In this document: positions 16,996 through 26,698 of the stretch, piece by piece
Layout: every line of letters starts with the position of its first letter
How positions within the stretch are numbered: the stretch's first letter is position 1
Source: CAYFUF01 sp964394795
GTDB lineage: Bacteria > Bacillota > Clostridia > Tissierellales > Peptoniphilaceae
Length of the DNA stretch: 64,000 nt
NCBI GenBank assembly: GCA_964394795.1
Contig: CAYMYX010000006.1
Location: 1 to 64,000, forward strand
Reading direction: 5' to 3'
The notes under the pieces: model-generated
Database searches by the model: none
What the model was told of the DNA's origin: nothing
The model's input: only the letters and a program-made list of their open reading frames with translations
Program-made: the position numbers and the translations under genes

Positions 16996-19461
16996 CTACT
17001 GTATTTTTTCGATTTCTTTCACGATATATTTTTCAACGTACTTCGCCACTGCGGCAATCTCGCCTTCCTCAGACTTCACATCCTTTAACTTCACTCCTGA
17101 TGTCGTTCTTCCTAACGTCGAGATCGATGAGGTTTCCAAACGAATAATATCGTTGGATTTAGAGATGAGGAGGACCTCATCTTCTTTAGTCACCAATAGA
17201 GCAGATACGATTGGGCCGGTCTTCTTGGTGATCTTATAGGTCTTAAGACCCTTACCACCACGGCCTTGGGCCTTGTAGTGTTCAAGTAAGGTCTTCTTAC
17301 CATAGCCGCGCTCAGAAACCACCAGCAAGTACTCGTTGTCATCGACGATATCCACGTCGATTACTTCATCGTCCTTGTCTAGCGTAATACCCTTGACGCC
17401 TCTGCCTGCTCGGCCGATTGCCCGGATATCCTTTAATCCAAAGCGGATAGCCTGGCCATTCTTCGTTACAATAAAGGCTTCATCATCTTCCTTCGCGATG
17501 TGGACGGAAATGAGGGAGTCGCCCTCAGCGAGGGTAATTGCCCTGATTCCTCTCGAGCGAATATTCATGAAGAGGCTGGTCTCTATCTTCTTAATGGTAC
17601 CTTTCACAGTAGCCATAATCAAGCATTTGTCATGGGACATAATGTCGTTCATTGGGAACATGGCCGCTATGCTTTCATCGGTTTCCAACTGAAGGAGGTT
17701 GATGATGGCTTGTCCTTTGGACTGGCGGCTGCCCTCTTGAATTTCATAGGCCTTTAAGGTGAAGACATTACCAAAATTAGTGAAGAAGAGGATGTCATCA
17801 TGGGTGGAAACCACGAAGAGGTGCTTGACGCTGTCATCATCCCTGGTCGTCATTCCCCGAATGCCCTTGCCACCACGGTTTTGAATCTTGTATTCGCTGG
17901 CAGGGGTCCGCTTGACGTAGCCCCTTTCCGTCATGGTGATAACGACAGGTTCTTCCTTAATCAAGTCTTCGATATCAATCTCATCGGAAGCCGGCATAAT
18001 CTGAGTACGGCGGTCATCGCCATACTTGTCCTTGATCTCCAACAACTCTTCTTTAATAACGTTAAAGAGCTCGCTTCTGTTGGCCAAAATCTCTTTGAAG
18101 CGTTTGATTTGCTTCATCAATTCTTCGTACTCCGCATCCAGTTTTTCTCTTTCCAAACCGGATAGGCGCTTGAGTCGTAAGTCCAGAATTGCTTGCGACT
18201 GCTTATCGTCGAGACCAAACTTCTCCAAGAAAGCGTTCTTAATCTCATTGTCATCATAGCTGGACCGAATAATACGAATAATTTCATCGATATGCTCGAT
18301 AGCAATCTGCAAACCGCGTACGATATGGGCACGAGCCTCAGCCTTATCCAAGTCGAACTGAGTTCTTCTTGTGACAACTTCGATTTGGTGCTCGATGTAG
18401 TACTTGATCAGTTCCTTCAAGGTCAGTTCGTGAGGTTCCCCATCCACCAACGCCAGATTGATGATACCGAAGGTCGTCTCCATCTGGGTGTGCTTATATA
18501 GGTTGTTCAACACGACCTTAGGAATCGCATCCCGCTTCAGGTCGATAACAATACGAATACCGGTTCTGTTGGTGTCATCCCGAATATCCGAGATACCGTC
18601 GACAATTTTATCCCGAACCAGGTCGGCAATCTTCTTAATCAGCTTCGCTTTATTGACGGCGTAAGGAATCTCCGTGATCACAATCCGGTTTCTTCCCTTT
18701 TCTTCCGAAATATTGGCTACCGCTCTAAGCTTAACTTTTCCGCGACCGGTCGTGTAAGCCTCATGAATTTCCTTCTTGCCCATGATATGAGCACCCGTTG
18801 GAAAATCCGGTCCCGTAATATGTTCCATCAGCTGGTCGACGGTAATATCCGGGTTATCCATGTAGGCGATACAACCATCGATAACCTCCCGTAAATTATG
18901 GGGGGCCATATTCGTAGCCATACCAACCGCAATACCCTCTGAACCGTTGACCAGTAAGTTAGGATAGCGGGCAGGTAAAACCATTGGCTCCAACTCTTCC
19001 TCATCGAAGTTGGGCTGGAAATCTACCGTATCTTTATTGATGTCTCTAAGCATCTCCAAGGCAAGCTTGGTCATACGAACTTCGGTATACCGCATAGCTG
19101 CAGCACCGTCACCGTCGATTGAACCATAGTTACCTTGCCCATCTGCTAAAAGATATCTTGTGCTAAACGGTTGGGCTAAACGAACTACCGCATCATAGAT
19201 AGCTGAGTCGCCATGGGGGTGGTAACGTCCCATAACATCACCGACTAGACGGGCAGACTTTCTATACGGTTTGTCTGGAGTAAGACCAAGTTGGCTCATT
19301 CCGTAGAGAATACGACGGTGTACAGGTTTTAACCCATCTCTGACATCGGGTAAAGCTCTCGCTACAATAACAGACATAGAATAATCGAGATAGGAGGTTT
19401 TCATCTCCTTTTCTAAGTCTGCCTGTAGAATATTCGAGTCGTGTAGAATTTCATCACTCAT
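16996..19461 (-). CDS. gyrA: DNA gyrase subunit A
   Basis: GyrA cuts and rejoins DNA during negative supercoiling. The 821-residue length is usual. The start at 19461 is preferred to the ATG two codons upstream, because only it leaves seven bases after AGAAAGGA. The N-terminal domain has the quinolone-resistance region HPHGDSAIYDAVVRLAQPF with Ser and the catalytic Tyr in MRYTEVRM. The C-terminal pinwheel includes the GyrA-box-like sequence GRGGKGL. In the quinolone-resistance region Ser follows Asp, as in susceptible strains. It follows gyrB closely. Confidence 0.98.
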   Translation of the reverse strand: MSDEILHDSNILQADLEKEMKTSYLDYSMSVIVARALPDVRDGLKPVHRRILYGMSQLGLTPDKPYRKSARLVGDVMGRYHPHGDSAIYDAVVRLAQPFSTRYLLADGQGNYGSIDGDGAAAMRYTEVRMTKLALEMLRDINKDTVDFQPNFDEEELEPMVLPARYPNLLVNGSEGIAVGMATNMAPHNLREVIDGCIAYMDNPDITVDQLMEHITGPDFPTGAHIMGKKEIHEAYTTGRGKVKLRAVANISEEKGRNRIVITEIPYAVNKAKLIKKIADLVRDKIVDGISDIRDDTNRTGIRIVIDLKRDAIPKVVLNNLYKHTQMETTFGIINLALVDGEPHELTLKELIKYYIEHQIEVVTRRTQFDLDKAEARAHIVRGLQIAIEHIDEIIRIIRSSYDDNEIKNAFLEKFGLDDKQSQAILDLRLKRLSGLEREKLDAEYEELMKQIKRFKEILANRSELFNVIKEELLEIKDKYGDDRRTQIMPASDEIDIEDLIKEEPVVITMTERGYVKRTPASEYKIQNRGGKGIRGMTTRDDDSVKHLFVVSTHDDILFFTNFGNVFTLKAYEIQEGSRQSKGQAIINLLQLETDESIAAMFPMNDIMSHDKCLIMATVKGTIKKIETSLFMNIRSRGIRAITLAEGDSLISVHIAKEDDEAFIVTKNGQAIRFGLKDIRAIGRAGRGVKGITLDKDDEVIDVDIVDDNEYLLVVSERGYGKKTLLEHYKAQGRGGKGLKTYKITKKTGPIVSALLVTKEDEVLLISKSNDIIRLETSSISTLGRTTSGVKLKDVKSEEGEIAAVAKYVEKYIVKEIEKIQ

Positions 19462-19493
19462 ATTCATTCCTTTCTCTCACCAAGTATCGAAAA

Positions 19494-21254
19494 TCAACCG
19501 ACCGTATCGATATTTTGAGCGTACTTCGCATTCTTTTCGATAAATTCACGGCGAGGTTCCACCTTNNNNNNNNNNNNNNNNNNNNNNNNNNNNNNNNNNN
19601 NNNNNNNNNNNNNNNNNNNNNNNNNNNNNNNNNNNNNNNNNNNNNNNNNNNNNNNNNNNNNNNNNGCAATGTAGACGTGTCCCTCATCAATTAACTCCCT
19701 CATATAACGGTAGAAGAACGTTAAGAGCAGCGTTCTGATGTGGGCACCGTCGACGTCGGCATCGGTCATGATGATGATCTTGCCGTAGCGGAGCTTGGAA
19801 ATATCAAACTCGGGTCCTATGCCCGTACCAAAGGCGGTAATCATCGACTTGATTTCTTCGTAGCCCAGGATTCTGTCCAATCTTGCCTTCTCGACATTAA
19901 GAATCTTTCCTCTTAAAGGTAAAATCGCTTGGGTCTTGTTATCCCTACCGGTTTTTGCGGAACCACCGGCGGAGTCTCCCTCGACGAGGAAAATCTCGTT
20001 GACAGCGATGTCCGTCTCTTGGCAGTCGGCCAATTTACCCGGCAAAGTGGTGCTATCTAATATCGATCTTTTTCTCGTTAAGTCTCTGGCTTTTCTCGCT
20101 GCTTCCCTAGCACGTTGGGAGCTGATTGCCTTTTCAATGATTGTTTTCGCAATCTTTGGATTTTCTTCCAGGTATTGGGCTAAGGCATCGGAGAAGAAGG
20201 CATCGACAATGCCTCTAATCTCGCTGTTACCAAGCTTTGCCTTCGTCTGTCCCTCAAACTGAGGGTCTTGGAGTTTAACTGTAACAATAGCGGTAATTCC
20301 CTCACGGGAGTCCTCACCGGATAGGTTTTCTTCCTTCTCTTTAATGATGTTATAGGATCTACCGTAATCGTTTAGGGTCTTCGTCAATGCGGACCGAAAA
20401 CCGGTTAAATGGGTTCCACCTTCCGGCGTAATGACGTTATTGGCAAAAGCTAAAACCAATTCGGAATAGGCGTCCGTATATTGGAAGGCGATATCGATAA
20501 CCGTTCCTTCTTTTTCTCCCGTAAAGTGGGGAACCTCACTAAACAAAGGATCTTTGTTTCTGTTTAAATAAGCGACAAACTCGGATATACCACCTTCATA
20601 GAGGAAGGTTTCATGAAAATCGATACGTTCATCGGTGAAGTTAAAGGTAATGCCGGCATTGAGGAAGGCCATCTCCCTAAACCGTCTCTCCAAAGTTTCC
20701 TTATCGAAATCGACGGTATCAAAAATGCTATCGTCTGGATAAAACTGAATTCTGGTTCCTGTCTTCGTGCTCTTCTTCACTTGTTCCAATTCGGTGACCG
20801 GCTTACCAAACTCATAGGCTTGGTGGTGCTCGTAACCATCACGCCAAACCCAAGCATCCATCCGCTTGGATAGGGCATTTACAACGGAAACACCTACGCC
20901 GTGAAGACCACCGGAAAACTGGTAGGCATCCGAGTCGAACTTACCTCCAGCGTGGAGGATGGTCATAACGGTCTCCAAAGTGGACTTGCCTGTTTGGTGG
21001 TGCTTCTCGACTGGGATACCGGATCCATTATCTTCAACGATACAGCTACCGTCATTGGTAATGGTTATACTAATCGTATCGCAGCGTCCAGCTAATGCCT
21101 CATCGACCGAGTTATCTACAACTTCAGAAACAAGATGGTGTAAACCGCGCTCTCCTGTCGACCCAATATACATACCTGGCCGGACACGGACAGCCTCTAA
21201 TCCCTCAAGTACGCGAATATTACTCTCGCCATAATTGTTATTTTTCTTTGCCAT
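19494..21254 (-). CDS. gyrB: DNA gyrase subunit B (interrupted by an assembly gap)
   Basis: GyrB supplies the ATPase of DNA gyrase. Recognisable parts are the GHKL ATPase (GGLHGVGVSVVNALS), the transducer domain, and the TOPRIM domain (EGDSAGGSAKTGRD and MTDADVDGAHI). The 100 N at 19566-19665 cut the C-terminal part between LIDEGHVYI and VEPRREFIEKNAKY. In Bacillus GyrB about 85 residues lie between these points, so roughly 250 bases are missing rather than 100. The reading frame across the gap has no meaning. The final residues match the family, so the gene itself is probably intact. Confidence 0.96.
   Translation of the reverse strand: MAKKNNNYGESNIRVLEGLEAVRVRPGMYIGSTGERGLHHLVSEVVDNSVDEALAGRCDTISITITNDGSCIVEDNGSGIPVEKHHQTGKSTLETVMTILHAGGKFDSDAYQFSGGLHGVGVSVVNALSKRMDAWVWRDGYEHHQAYEFGKPVTELEQVKKSTKTGTRIQFYPDDSIFDTVDFDKETLERRFREMAFLNAGITFNFTDERIDFHETFLYEGGISEFVAYLNRNKDPLFSEVPHFTGEKEGTVIDIAFQYTDAYSELVLAFANNVITPEGGTHLTGFRSALTKTLNDYGRSYNIIKEKEENLSGEDSREGITAIVTVKLQDPQFEGQTKAKLGNSEIRGIVDAFFSDALAQYLEENPKIAKTIIEKAISSQRAREAARKARDLTRKRSILDSTTLPGKLADCQETDIAVNEIFLVEGDSAGGSAKTGRDNKTQAILPLRGKILNVEKARLDRILGYEEIKSMITAFGTGIGPEFDISKLRYGKIIIMTDADVDGAHIRTLLLTFFYRYMRELIDEGHVYIXXXXXXXXXXXXXXXXXXXXXXXXXXXXXXXXXXKVEPRREFIEKNAKYAQNIDTVG
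19566..19665. other. Assembly gap in gyrB
   Basis: Exactly 100 N mark a gap of nominal length. From the GyrB family about 250 bases are expected here. The flanks share no sequence. Confidence 0.95.
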
Positions 21255-21344
21255 AATGTTCCTTTCTCTGCATCAGGGAAAATCTCTGACTCAACTCTCA
21301 TCTATACACGGTATACACCGCTAATATTCTACTTCATGTCTTTT

Positions 21345-22487
21345 TCAAACTTTACTTATGCTTCCGTTAACCACTTCATATATTTGTCCGCTTAATTGGG
21401 CCACGGATATGGATTCCAACTCGTTGGTCGTAATCATCGTCTGGTAGTGGTCAATCGACTCCAAAAGAAACTTGGTCCTTTTCTCATCCAACTCCGAAAA
21501 CACATCATCCAATAGCAGGATGGGGGCAATCTTGTTGTATTTTTCCACCAGTCGAAGCTCGGCAAGGCGCAAAGATAGGGCCGCCGTCCTCGCTTGTCCT
21601 TGAGAGGCATACTTTCTTGAAGACAGATCATTTATCGTAATGATGATGTCGTCTTTGTGGGGACCGATATCCGTATTCCGATACTCCAAATCCCTGTCGA
21701 GATTGTCCTCAAGCAAACAAGTCATTTTATCACGAAAATCATCCTTATCGAAAGAGGGGACCTCTCCCGAACCCTCCCCACTAGGTTCAGTCTTTTCCTC
21801 AAAGCAATTACTGTCATAAAACAAGGCTAAATGCTCCGCATCCTCGGATAAGCGGCTGTGGATTTCCCTAGCATGGCCCGCTAATTCTTCTATAATTACC
21901 TTACGTTTTTTTACGATGGGATAGGAAGCAGAGGCAAACTGCTGATTAATTGCGCTCAGCTGCTCCTGAAACCAGGACCCTCCCCTATTTTTTAAAAGGT
22001 TGTTCCGCTGGAAAAGAATCCGATTAAAATCCCTCAGCTCTTGTCCATAGGCGGAATCAATTCCCTTCAGCAGGTCATCGACGAAGTCGCGACGAAGCTT
22101 GGGACTTTCCTTAATAATCTGCAAATCTTCCGGGGCGAAGAGAACCAACTCAAACTGGTTCTTCAGCTCCTTCAAATTTTCAATCTCTATCTCATTGATT
22201 CGGACTCGTTTTCTGTCCACCATGGACAACTTTACTTCCACTATCTTCTTCCTGTTATTGCGATCAATTTCCGCCCGAACATATCCGCTCCGCTCCCCAA
22301 AGCGAATGAAGTCTTTATCGCTAACATTCTTAAAGGAAGCTCCCCTCGCCGCCAGATAGATGCTCTCCAAGAGATTGGTCTTCCCCTGAGCATTATCCCC
22401 GATGAAAATATTCAGTCTCGAATGAAAATCAAGAAGCTGATATTGATAATTTCTATAATTGATTAATAGTAGCTTCTCGAGAATCAA
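21345..22487 (-). CDS. recF: DNA replication and repair protein RecF
   Basis: RecF loads RecA at gaps. The 380-residue protein has the SMC-like ATPase head: Walker A GDNAQGKTNLLE, a signature segment ASQGQARTAALSLR, and Walker B ILLLDDVFSELDE. The start codon is TTG at 22487, with AAGGAG upstream, and the N terminus LLLINYRNYQ is characteristic. It begins 24 bases after the stop of the S4-domain gene in the usual dnaN-yaaA-recF-gyrB order. Confidence 0.97.
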   Translation of the reverse strand: MILEKLLLINYRNYQYQLLDFHSRLNIFIGDNAQGKTNLLESIYLAARGASFKNVSDKDFIRFGERSGYVRAEIDRNNRKKIVEVKLSMVDRKRVRINEIEIENLKELKNQFELVLFAPEDLQIIKESPKLRRDFVDDLLKGIDSAYGQELRDFNRILFQRNNLLKNRGGSWFQEQLSAINQQFASASYPIVKKRKVIIEELAGHAREIHSRLSEDAEHLALFYDSNCFEEKTEPSGEGSGEVPSFDKDDFRDKMTCLLEDNLDRDLEYRNTDIGPHKDDIIITINDLSSRKYASQGQARTAALSLRLAELRLVEKYNKIAPILLLDDVFSELDEKRTKFLLESIDHYQTMITTNELESISVAQLSGQIYEVVNGSISKV

Positions 22488-22511
22488 GAGGGACTCCTTC
22501 TAGGTGGGACC

Positions 22512-22727
22512 TTATTCGACTTCTTTAATTTGGAAGGTTTCATCCTCCCAGCGGACGACGTCCCCATCCTTCAGTTGCTTGCCTCGCATCAGGCAGACCT
22601 CGTCATTGAGTAGAACCTGGCCATCCTGAATAATCATCTTGGCTTCGACGCCAGAACCGACCCAGGATGCCTTCTTTATTGCTTGATCCAACTTAATCGT
22701 TGGGGTGTTAATCTCAATAATTTCCAT
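22512..22727 (-). CDS. yaaA: S4-domain RNA-binding protein YaaA
   Basis: This 71-residue protein consists of an S4 RNA-binding domain, seen in IKLDQAIKKASWVGSGVEAK and VLLNDEVCLMRGKQL. It is the small conserved gene between dnaN and recF in Bacillus and clostridia. The second of two adjacent ATG codons (22727) is better spaced from TAGGAG than the first. Confidence 0.93.
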   Translation of the reverse strand: MEIIEINTPTIKLDQAIKKASWVGSGVEAKMIIQDGQVLLNDEVCLMRGKQLKDGDVVRWEDETFQIKEVE

Positions 22728-22735
22728 CATATCTC

Positions 22736-23845
22736 CTAATCCCGGCCAACGCGGACAGGAAGAACCAAGTAAAGGTAAGCATCCTCCCCTTCAACCGGTC
22801 TGATAATCATGGGGTTCAAGGTCCCGTTGAGATGAAGGGTAAGCTGGTCATCCTCCAAAGCCCGGATGCCTTCCAGTAAATACTTGGCATTGAAGGCAAT
22901 CTTGATATCGTCCCCATTTTGCTTGGTCGCCACTTGCTCGTTAACTTGTCCAATTTCGGAATTGGACTCAATCAGTAACCGGTCATCGCTGAAGGTCAGC
23001 TTAATCAAATTGGCTCTTTCTTCCTTAGCTAATAAGGAAGCTCTTTCCAAGGCATTTTGTAAGTCTAAGCGGTTGACGGTAACGTCAGTTTTGAAATCGG
23101 TAGAAACAATCTCTTCGTAGTTAATATAGTTCTTATCAATCAATCTGGAGAAGAGCTTGGTCTTTTCATTTTCAAATACGATATGACCGGGGACCATTCG
23201 AATACCAGTCTCCCCATCATCGGTGAAGATTCGGCTGACCTCGGTCATGGCCCGTCTTGGAATAATGACGGAATAATCGATCTTTTCTTGGCTGGAGTCC
23301 AGATCCAAGCGGCGAACAGCTAAGCGGTAACCGTCAAGGGCAACAAAGCGAAGTTCCGTTTCTCTTCTTTCGAAGAAAATGCCGGTTAAAGCAAGTTTCG
23401 ATTCGTCTAAAGAAGTAGCAAACTCTGTCTCTTGGATAGCGGACCGCAAGACATCGCTATAAATGGTCGTCTCGGTTGTGGTTTCCACCTCAGGTAAATC
23501 AGGAAATTCATCATCATTAGGCACTTGTAGATGGAAGTGGGAGTCCAGGCAGTCGATATCAACGACGTCGCCGTTCTTCGTGATCGTTGCTTCGGCTTGG
23601 GGAAGCTTACGGAAGATATTTCCAATTATCGCTGCAGAAATAACCGTAACCCCTTCATTGATGACTTGACAAGGCACTTTCGTTTCGATGGAAATCTCTA
23701 AATCCGTAGCTCGTAGAATCAGTTGGTCGCCCTTGGCCTCAAAACGGATTGCTTCCAGTATGCTCATGGTCGTCCGATTGGAGATTGCCCGTTGCGCAAT
23801 GGTAATGTGACGAACGAGGTCTTGGGGCATAATTTTTATCTTCAT
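22736..23845 (-). CDS. dnaN: DNA polymerase III beta subunit (sliding clamp)
   Basis: The beta clamp holds the replicative polymerase on DNA. The 369 residues match the family, with three repeated clamp domains, the N terminus MKIKIMPQDLVRHI and a C terminus ending LVLPVRVGRD. AAGGAG lies seven bases before the ATG. It lies between dnaA and yaaA, with 166 bases between dnaA and dnaN that contain a DnaA box. Confidence 0.97.
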   Translation of the reverse strand: MKIKIMPQDLVRHITIAQRAISNRTTMSILEAIRFEAKGDQLILRATDLEISIETKVPCQVINEGVTVISAAIIGNIFRKLPQAEATITKNGDVVDIDCLDSHFHLQVPNDDEFPDLPEVETTTETTIYSDVLRSAIQETEFATSLDESKLALTGIFFERRETELRFVALDGYRLAVRRLDLDSSQEKIDYSVIIPRRAMTEVSRIFTDDGETGIRMVPGHIVFENEKTKLFSRLIDKNYINYEEIVSTDFKTDVTVNRLDLQNALERASLLAKEERANLIKLTFSDDRLLIESNSEIGQVNEQVATKQNGDDIKIAFNAKYLLEGIRALEDDQLTLHLNGTLNPMIIRPVEGEDAYLYLVLPVRVGRD

Positions 23846-24011
23846 GCTGGCTCCTTAATAATAATAGTAAGATAGTAGTAAAAGCAGTAGGGTTGGTGGA
23901 TAGCGGGGATAATCCCTCGCCTCTTGATAATCTTCGTTTTCTGCTTAGGGATAAACCTGTGGATAACTTTCGAAATTTCGTGGAAGATTTCCACCTTATC
24001 CCAATTTATTC
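23846..24011. promoter_or_regulatory. dnaA-dnaN intergenic DnaA-box region
   Basis: A perfect DnaA box occurs at 23959-23967 (TGTGGATAA on the plus strand), and weaker TTATCCCAA-like sequence lies near 23997. In Bacillus the dnaA-dnaN interval is the unwinding half of a bipartite origin, so this may be an origin part. I did not find a clear AT-rich unwinding element here. Confidence 0.55.
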
Positions 24012-25619
24012 TCAGGCTTGCTTAATTAAATTTACCAGGCCATTAATCTCGTCCTGCAAATCATCATCATTTTTCAGCTTGGATTCGATTTTGTCGATAG
24101 CGTGCATGACCGTGGTGTGGTCTCTATCAAAAGATTGGCCGATGGACACCAAAGACAGATTGGTCAGGTTTCTTGCCAGGTACATGGCTATCTGTCGGGG
24201 TAAGGTTATGGAGCTCTGCCTCGACTTCGAGGTCAAGTCATTCTTCTCCAAGTCGTAGTAGCTGGTGACTTCGCTCATGATCTGGTCGATGGTAATGACC
24301 AGGTCTTTCCTTTCCTCCAGCTTCAAGGCATCCCGAGCGATCTGCATGACTTCGTCCTTATCTGCATTCATCGGATCGATCGCCTTAAATTGGAAGTAGG
24401 CGATTACCCTAAGCAAGGCCCCCTCCAGCTCCCTGATATTTTCCGAGATGTTATTGGCAATGAACTCCAACACATACCGAGGAAGGCTTATGGATTCCCC
24501 CTTCATTTTATGGTTTAAAATCGCTACCCGCGTCTCAAAGTCAGGCTTTTGGATATCAGCTGTCATTCCGCCTTCAAAACGGGTGACTAGCCTCTCTTCC
24601 AAGTTCTTTAACTCCTTTGGCGGCTTATCTGAGGACAGGACGATCTGTTTATTGGCTTCCTTGAGGTCATTGAAGGTATGGAAGATCTCTTCCATGGTCG
24701 CCTTCTTCCCCGCAATAAACTGGATATCGTCGATTAAAAGTACATCAATCGACCGATACTTGAGCCTAAACTTTTCCTTCTCCTGATTCGTGCCATTCTC
24801 GATCATGGCAATCATCTCATTCATAAACTTTTCGCTGGTGATATATAAAACCTTTTTAGATGGGTCATTATTGAGAATTTCATGGGCGATTGCCTGCATA
24901 AGGTGGGTCTTCCCCAAACCAGACAAACCATAGATAAACAAAGGATTATAGACAAAGCCCGGATTGCTCACGACCGCTTTGGCCGTGGCATACGCAAAGT
25001 CATTACTCTTGCCCCGTACAAAACTTTCCATCGTATATTTGGGGTTCAGCGTCCGATAGCCGTTATTCGCCCTCTGCTGGTCTCTGAGATTCTTTTCTTC
25101 TTGCAATCTTTGGGCGAGGAGGTATTCGTTTTGGGCACTCGGATTTTCCTGAGGTTGGGGTCTGTCGTTCGCAGTGCCGGTATCCCTTTGGTAATGTCCC
25201 TCATCTCCCCAAGTCCCCTGACCATCTCCAGGTGGCTGCCTATCTCTACTTCCCGTTTCATGAGAGGAAAGTCTTGACTGACTGGACTCGCCGTCCGCAG
25301 TCTGCCTGGTTAAGGCCATCTGCCCATCATCCTGAATCTTATATTGGTCTATGATGACGTAGTAGTCGTCCTGGCTGGGATCGATAAATTCAACTTCCAC
25401 CGGCCCTTGGCAAATATACGAGACGCATTTCTGTATACTATCCAAGTATTTTTTCTGGGCCATGGTCCGAATAAACTCGCTCTTGGCATCAAGAATTAGC
25501 CGATGATCACTGAGGGATATCGGGTCTAAGGGCATTATCCAATTGCGCAGCTGAATATTGTTTAATTCCAATTCCAGCATACTTACTACTTCATCCCAAA
25601 TCATTTGTAATTCACTCAT
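24012..25619 (-). CDS. dnaA: Chromosomal replication initiator DnaA
   Basis: DnaA binds DnaA boxes and opens the origin. The start at 25619 follows GGAGGAAAT; an upstream frame extension of 12 codons is less likely. The 535-residue protein has domain I (MSELQMIWDEVVSMLELEL), a long hydrophilic domain II (about residues 95-195), and the AAA+ domain with Walker A GLSGLGKTHL and Walker B LLIDDIQF. Domain IV ends with the box-binding signature FDRDHTTVMHAI. The linker makes it about 80 residues longer than Bacillus DnaA. Confidence 0.98.
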   Translation of the reverse strand: MSELQMIWDEVVSMLELELNNIQLRNWIMPLDPISLSDHRLILDAKSEFIRTMAQKKYLDSIQKCVSYICQGPVEVEFIDPSQDDYYVIIDQYKIQDDGQMALTRQTADGESSQSRLSSHETGSRDRQPPGDGQGTWGDEGHYQRDTGTANDRPQPQENPSAQNEYLLAQRLQEEKNLRDQQRANNGYRTLNPKYTMESFVRGKSNDFAYATAKAVVSNPGFVYNPLFIYGLSGLGKTHLMQAIAHEILNNDPSKKVLYITSEKFMNEMIAMIENGTNQEKEKFRLKYRSIDVLLIDDIQFIAGKKATMEEIFHTFNDLKEANKQIVLSSDKPPKELKNLEERLVTRFEGGMTADIQKPDFETRVAILNHKMKGESISLPRYVLEFIANNISENIRELEGALLRVIAYFQFKAIDPMNADKDEVMQIARDALKLEERKDLVITIDQIMSEVTSYYDLEKNDLTSKSRQSSITLPRQIAMYLARNLTNLSLVSIGQSFDRDHTTVMHAIDKIESKLKNDDDLQDEINGLVNLIKQA

Positions 25620-26028
25620 GGGATTTCCTCCACATATCCACTCTCTTTTCCACAAAATCAGCTAATTCTATTGGCTTATTTCTCGCCAAAACTGCTAAAA
25701 TCATTCTTTTATCCACATTTATCCACATTTATAGAAAAGTTCTACACAAATTAATGTGGATTTTACAAAAACCTTTTAAGCTAATACATAGCCCATTATC
25801 CATCAAAAAGAATAAAAGTTTTGCACATTTTGTGCATAAATTGTGCAAAACCTGTGTAAATTCGGTTAATAATTTTCTTCGCTACCCTCTTATTATACCA
25901 TAAGATGTGTGGATAGTTTGAAAGCCTGGGCTTGTGGATGAATTTTTCCCCAAGTTTTTGATGATCCTAGCTAAAATAGATTCAAAATGAGAAAAAGCTG
26001 ATAAATCTTAGGCTAATGGCTATTTGCC
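25620..26028. other. oriC: Chromosomal replication origin (oriC), dnaA-rpmH interval
   Basis: This AT-rich interval between dnaA and rpmH contains two perfect DnaA boxes TTATCCACA (25709-25717 and 25719-25727). Near-matches occur at 25755-25763 (TGTGGATTT), 25797-25805 (TTATCCATC), 25908-25916 (TGTGGATAG) and 25933-25941 (TGTGGATGA). Genes leave it in both directions, leading-strand oriented. The divergent promoters of dnaA and rpmH also lie here. Confidence 0.88.
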
Positions 26029-26057
26029 TTGACAGTTGACGGGGCAAAACCTATAAT
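26029..26057 (+). promoter_or_regulatory. Strong promoter of rpmH
   Basis: TTGACA (26029-26034) and TATAAT (26052-26057) match the housekeeping consensus exactly and are 17 bases apart. They lie about 70 bases before rpmH. Confidence 0.95.
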
Positions 26058-26128
26058 GTTATAGATACTCTCGTAATTACAAGCGATGTATGGAGAGAGT
26101 AAAAGCCAGTATAAAAGGAGGGGATTAC

Positions 26129-26263
26129 ATGAAAAGGACTTATCAACCTAACCGCAGAAAAAGATTAAAAGATCACGGATTCCGTAAGAGAATGGCAACA
26201 AAGAGCGGTCGTCGTGTGCTTAAGGCAAGACGTCAGAGAGGTAGAAAAAAATTATCTGCTTAG
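26129..26263 (+). CDS. rpmH: Large ribosomal subunit protein bL34
   Basis: This 44-residue basic protein begins MKRTYQPNRRKR and contains HGFRKRMATKSGR, the L34 signature. AAGGAGGGG lies a few bases upstream. It is followed by rnpA as in nearly all bacteria. Confidence 0.98.
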   Translation: MKRTYQPNRRKRLKDHGFRKRMATKSGRRVLKARRQRGRKKLSA

Positions 26264-26320
26264 GTCTGTGAACGTTCATAGGCCTTTTTATTTTTACGAG
26301 ATGGGGACAGGAAGTGGTGG

Positions 26321-26686
26321 ATGGATCGCCAAATTAGGTTAAGAAGCAACGAAGATTTTATCAAGGTCTACAGGTCGGGCAAACCCGCCCAGAACCGAGA
26401 CTTTAAGATGATCTTCCGCCGAAATAACAAATTGCACAACCGCTATGGCTTTTCCCTATCGAAGAAATTTGGTAAGGCCCATGAAAGAAATCGGATGAAG
26501 AGGCAACTGCGAGAGATCGTACGCCTGAATCAGACCAACTTTCCAATCGGATACGACATCGTCGTGATACCCAGAGACGCTGCGAAAAACAAGCCTTATG
26601 ATGAGTTAGAACGTTCTCTCTTCCATTGCTTAAGGCAGTGGGAAAAGAAGGACAACAATCGAAATACTCGGAAGAAACAGGATTAG
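26321..26686 (+). CDS. rnpA: Ribonuclease P protein component
   Basis: The protein cofactor of RNase P, which matures tRNA 5' ends. The 121-residue protein has the N terminus RLRSNEDFIKVYRSGK and the RNA-binding motif KKFGKAHERNRMKRQLRE, close to the family's RNR motif. It stands between rpmH and yidD, 12 bases before the latter. Confidence 0.97.
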   Translation: MDRQIRLRSNEDFIKVYRSGKPAQNRDFKMIFRRNNKLHNRYGFSLSKKFGKAHERNRMKRQLREIVRLNQTNFPIGYDIVVIPRDAAKNKPYDELERSLFHCLRQWEKKDNNRNTRKKQD

Positions 26687-26698
26687 AAAGAAGCGCTT

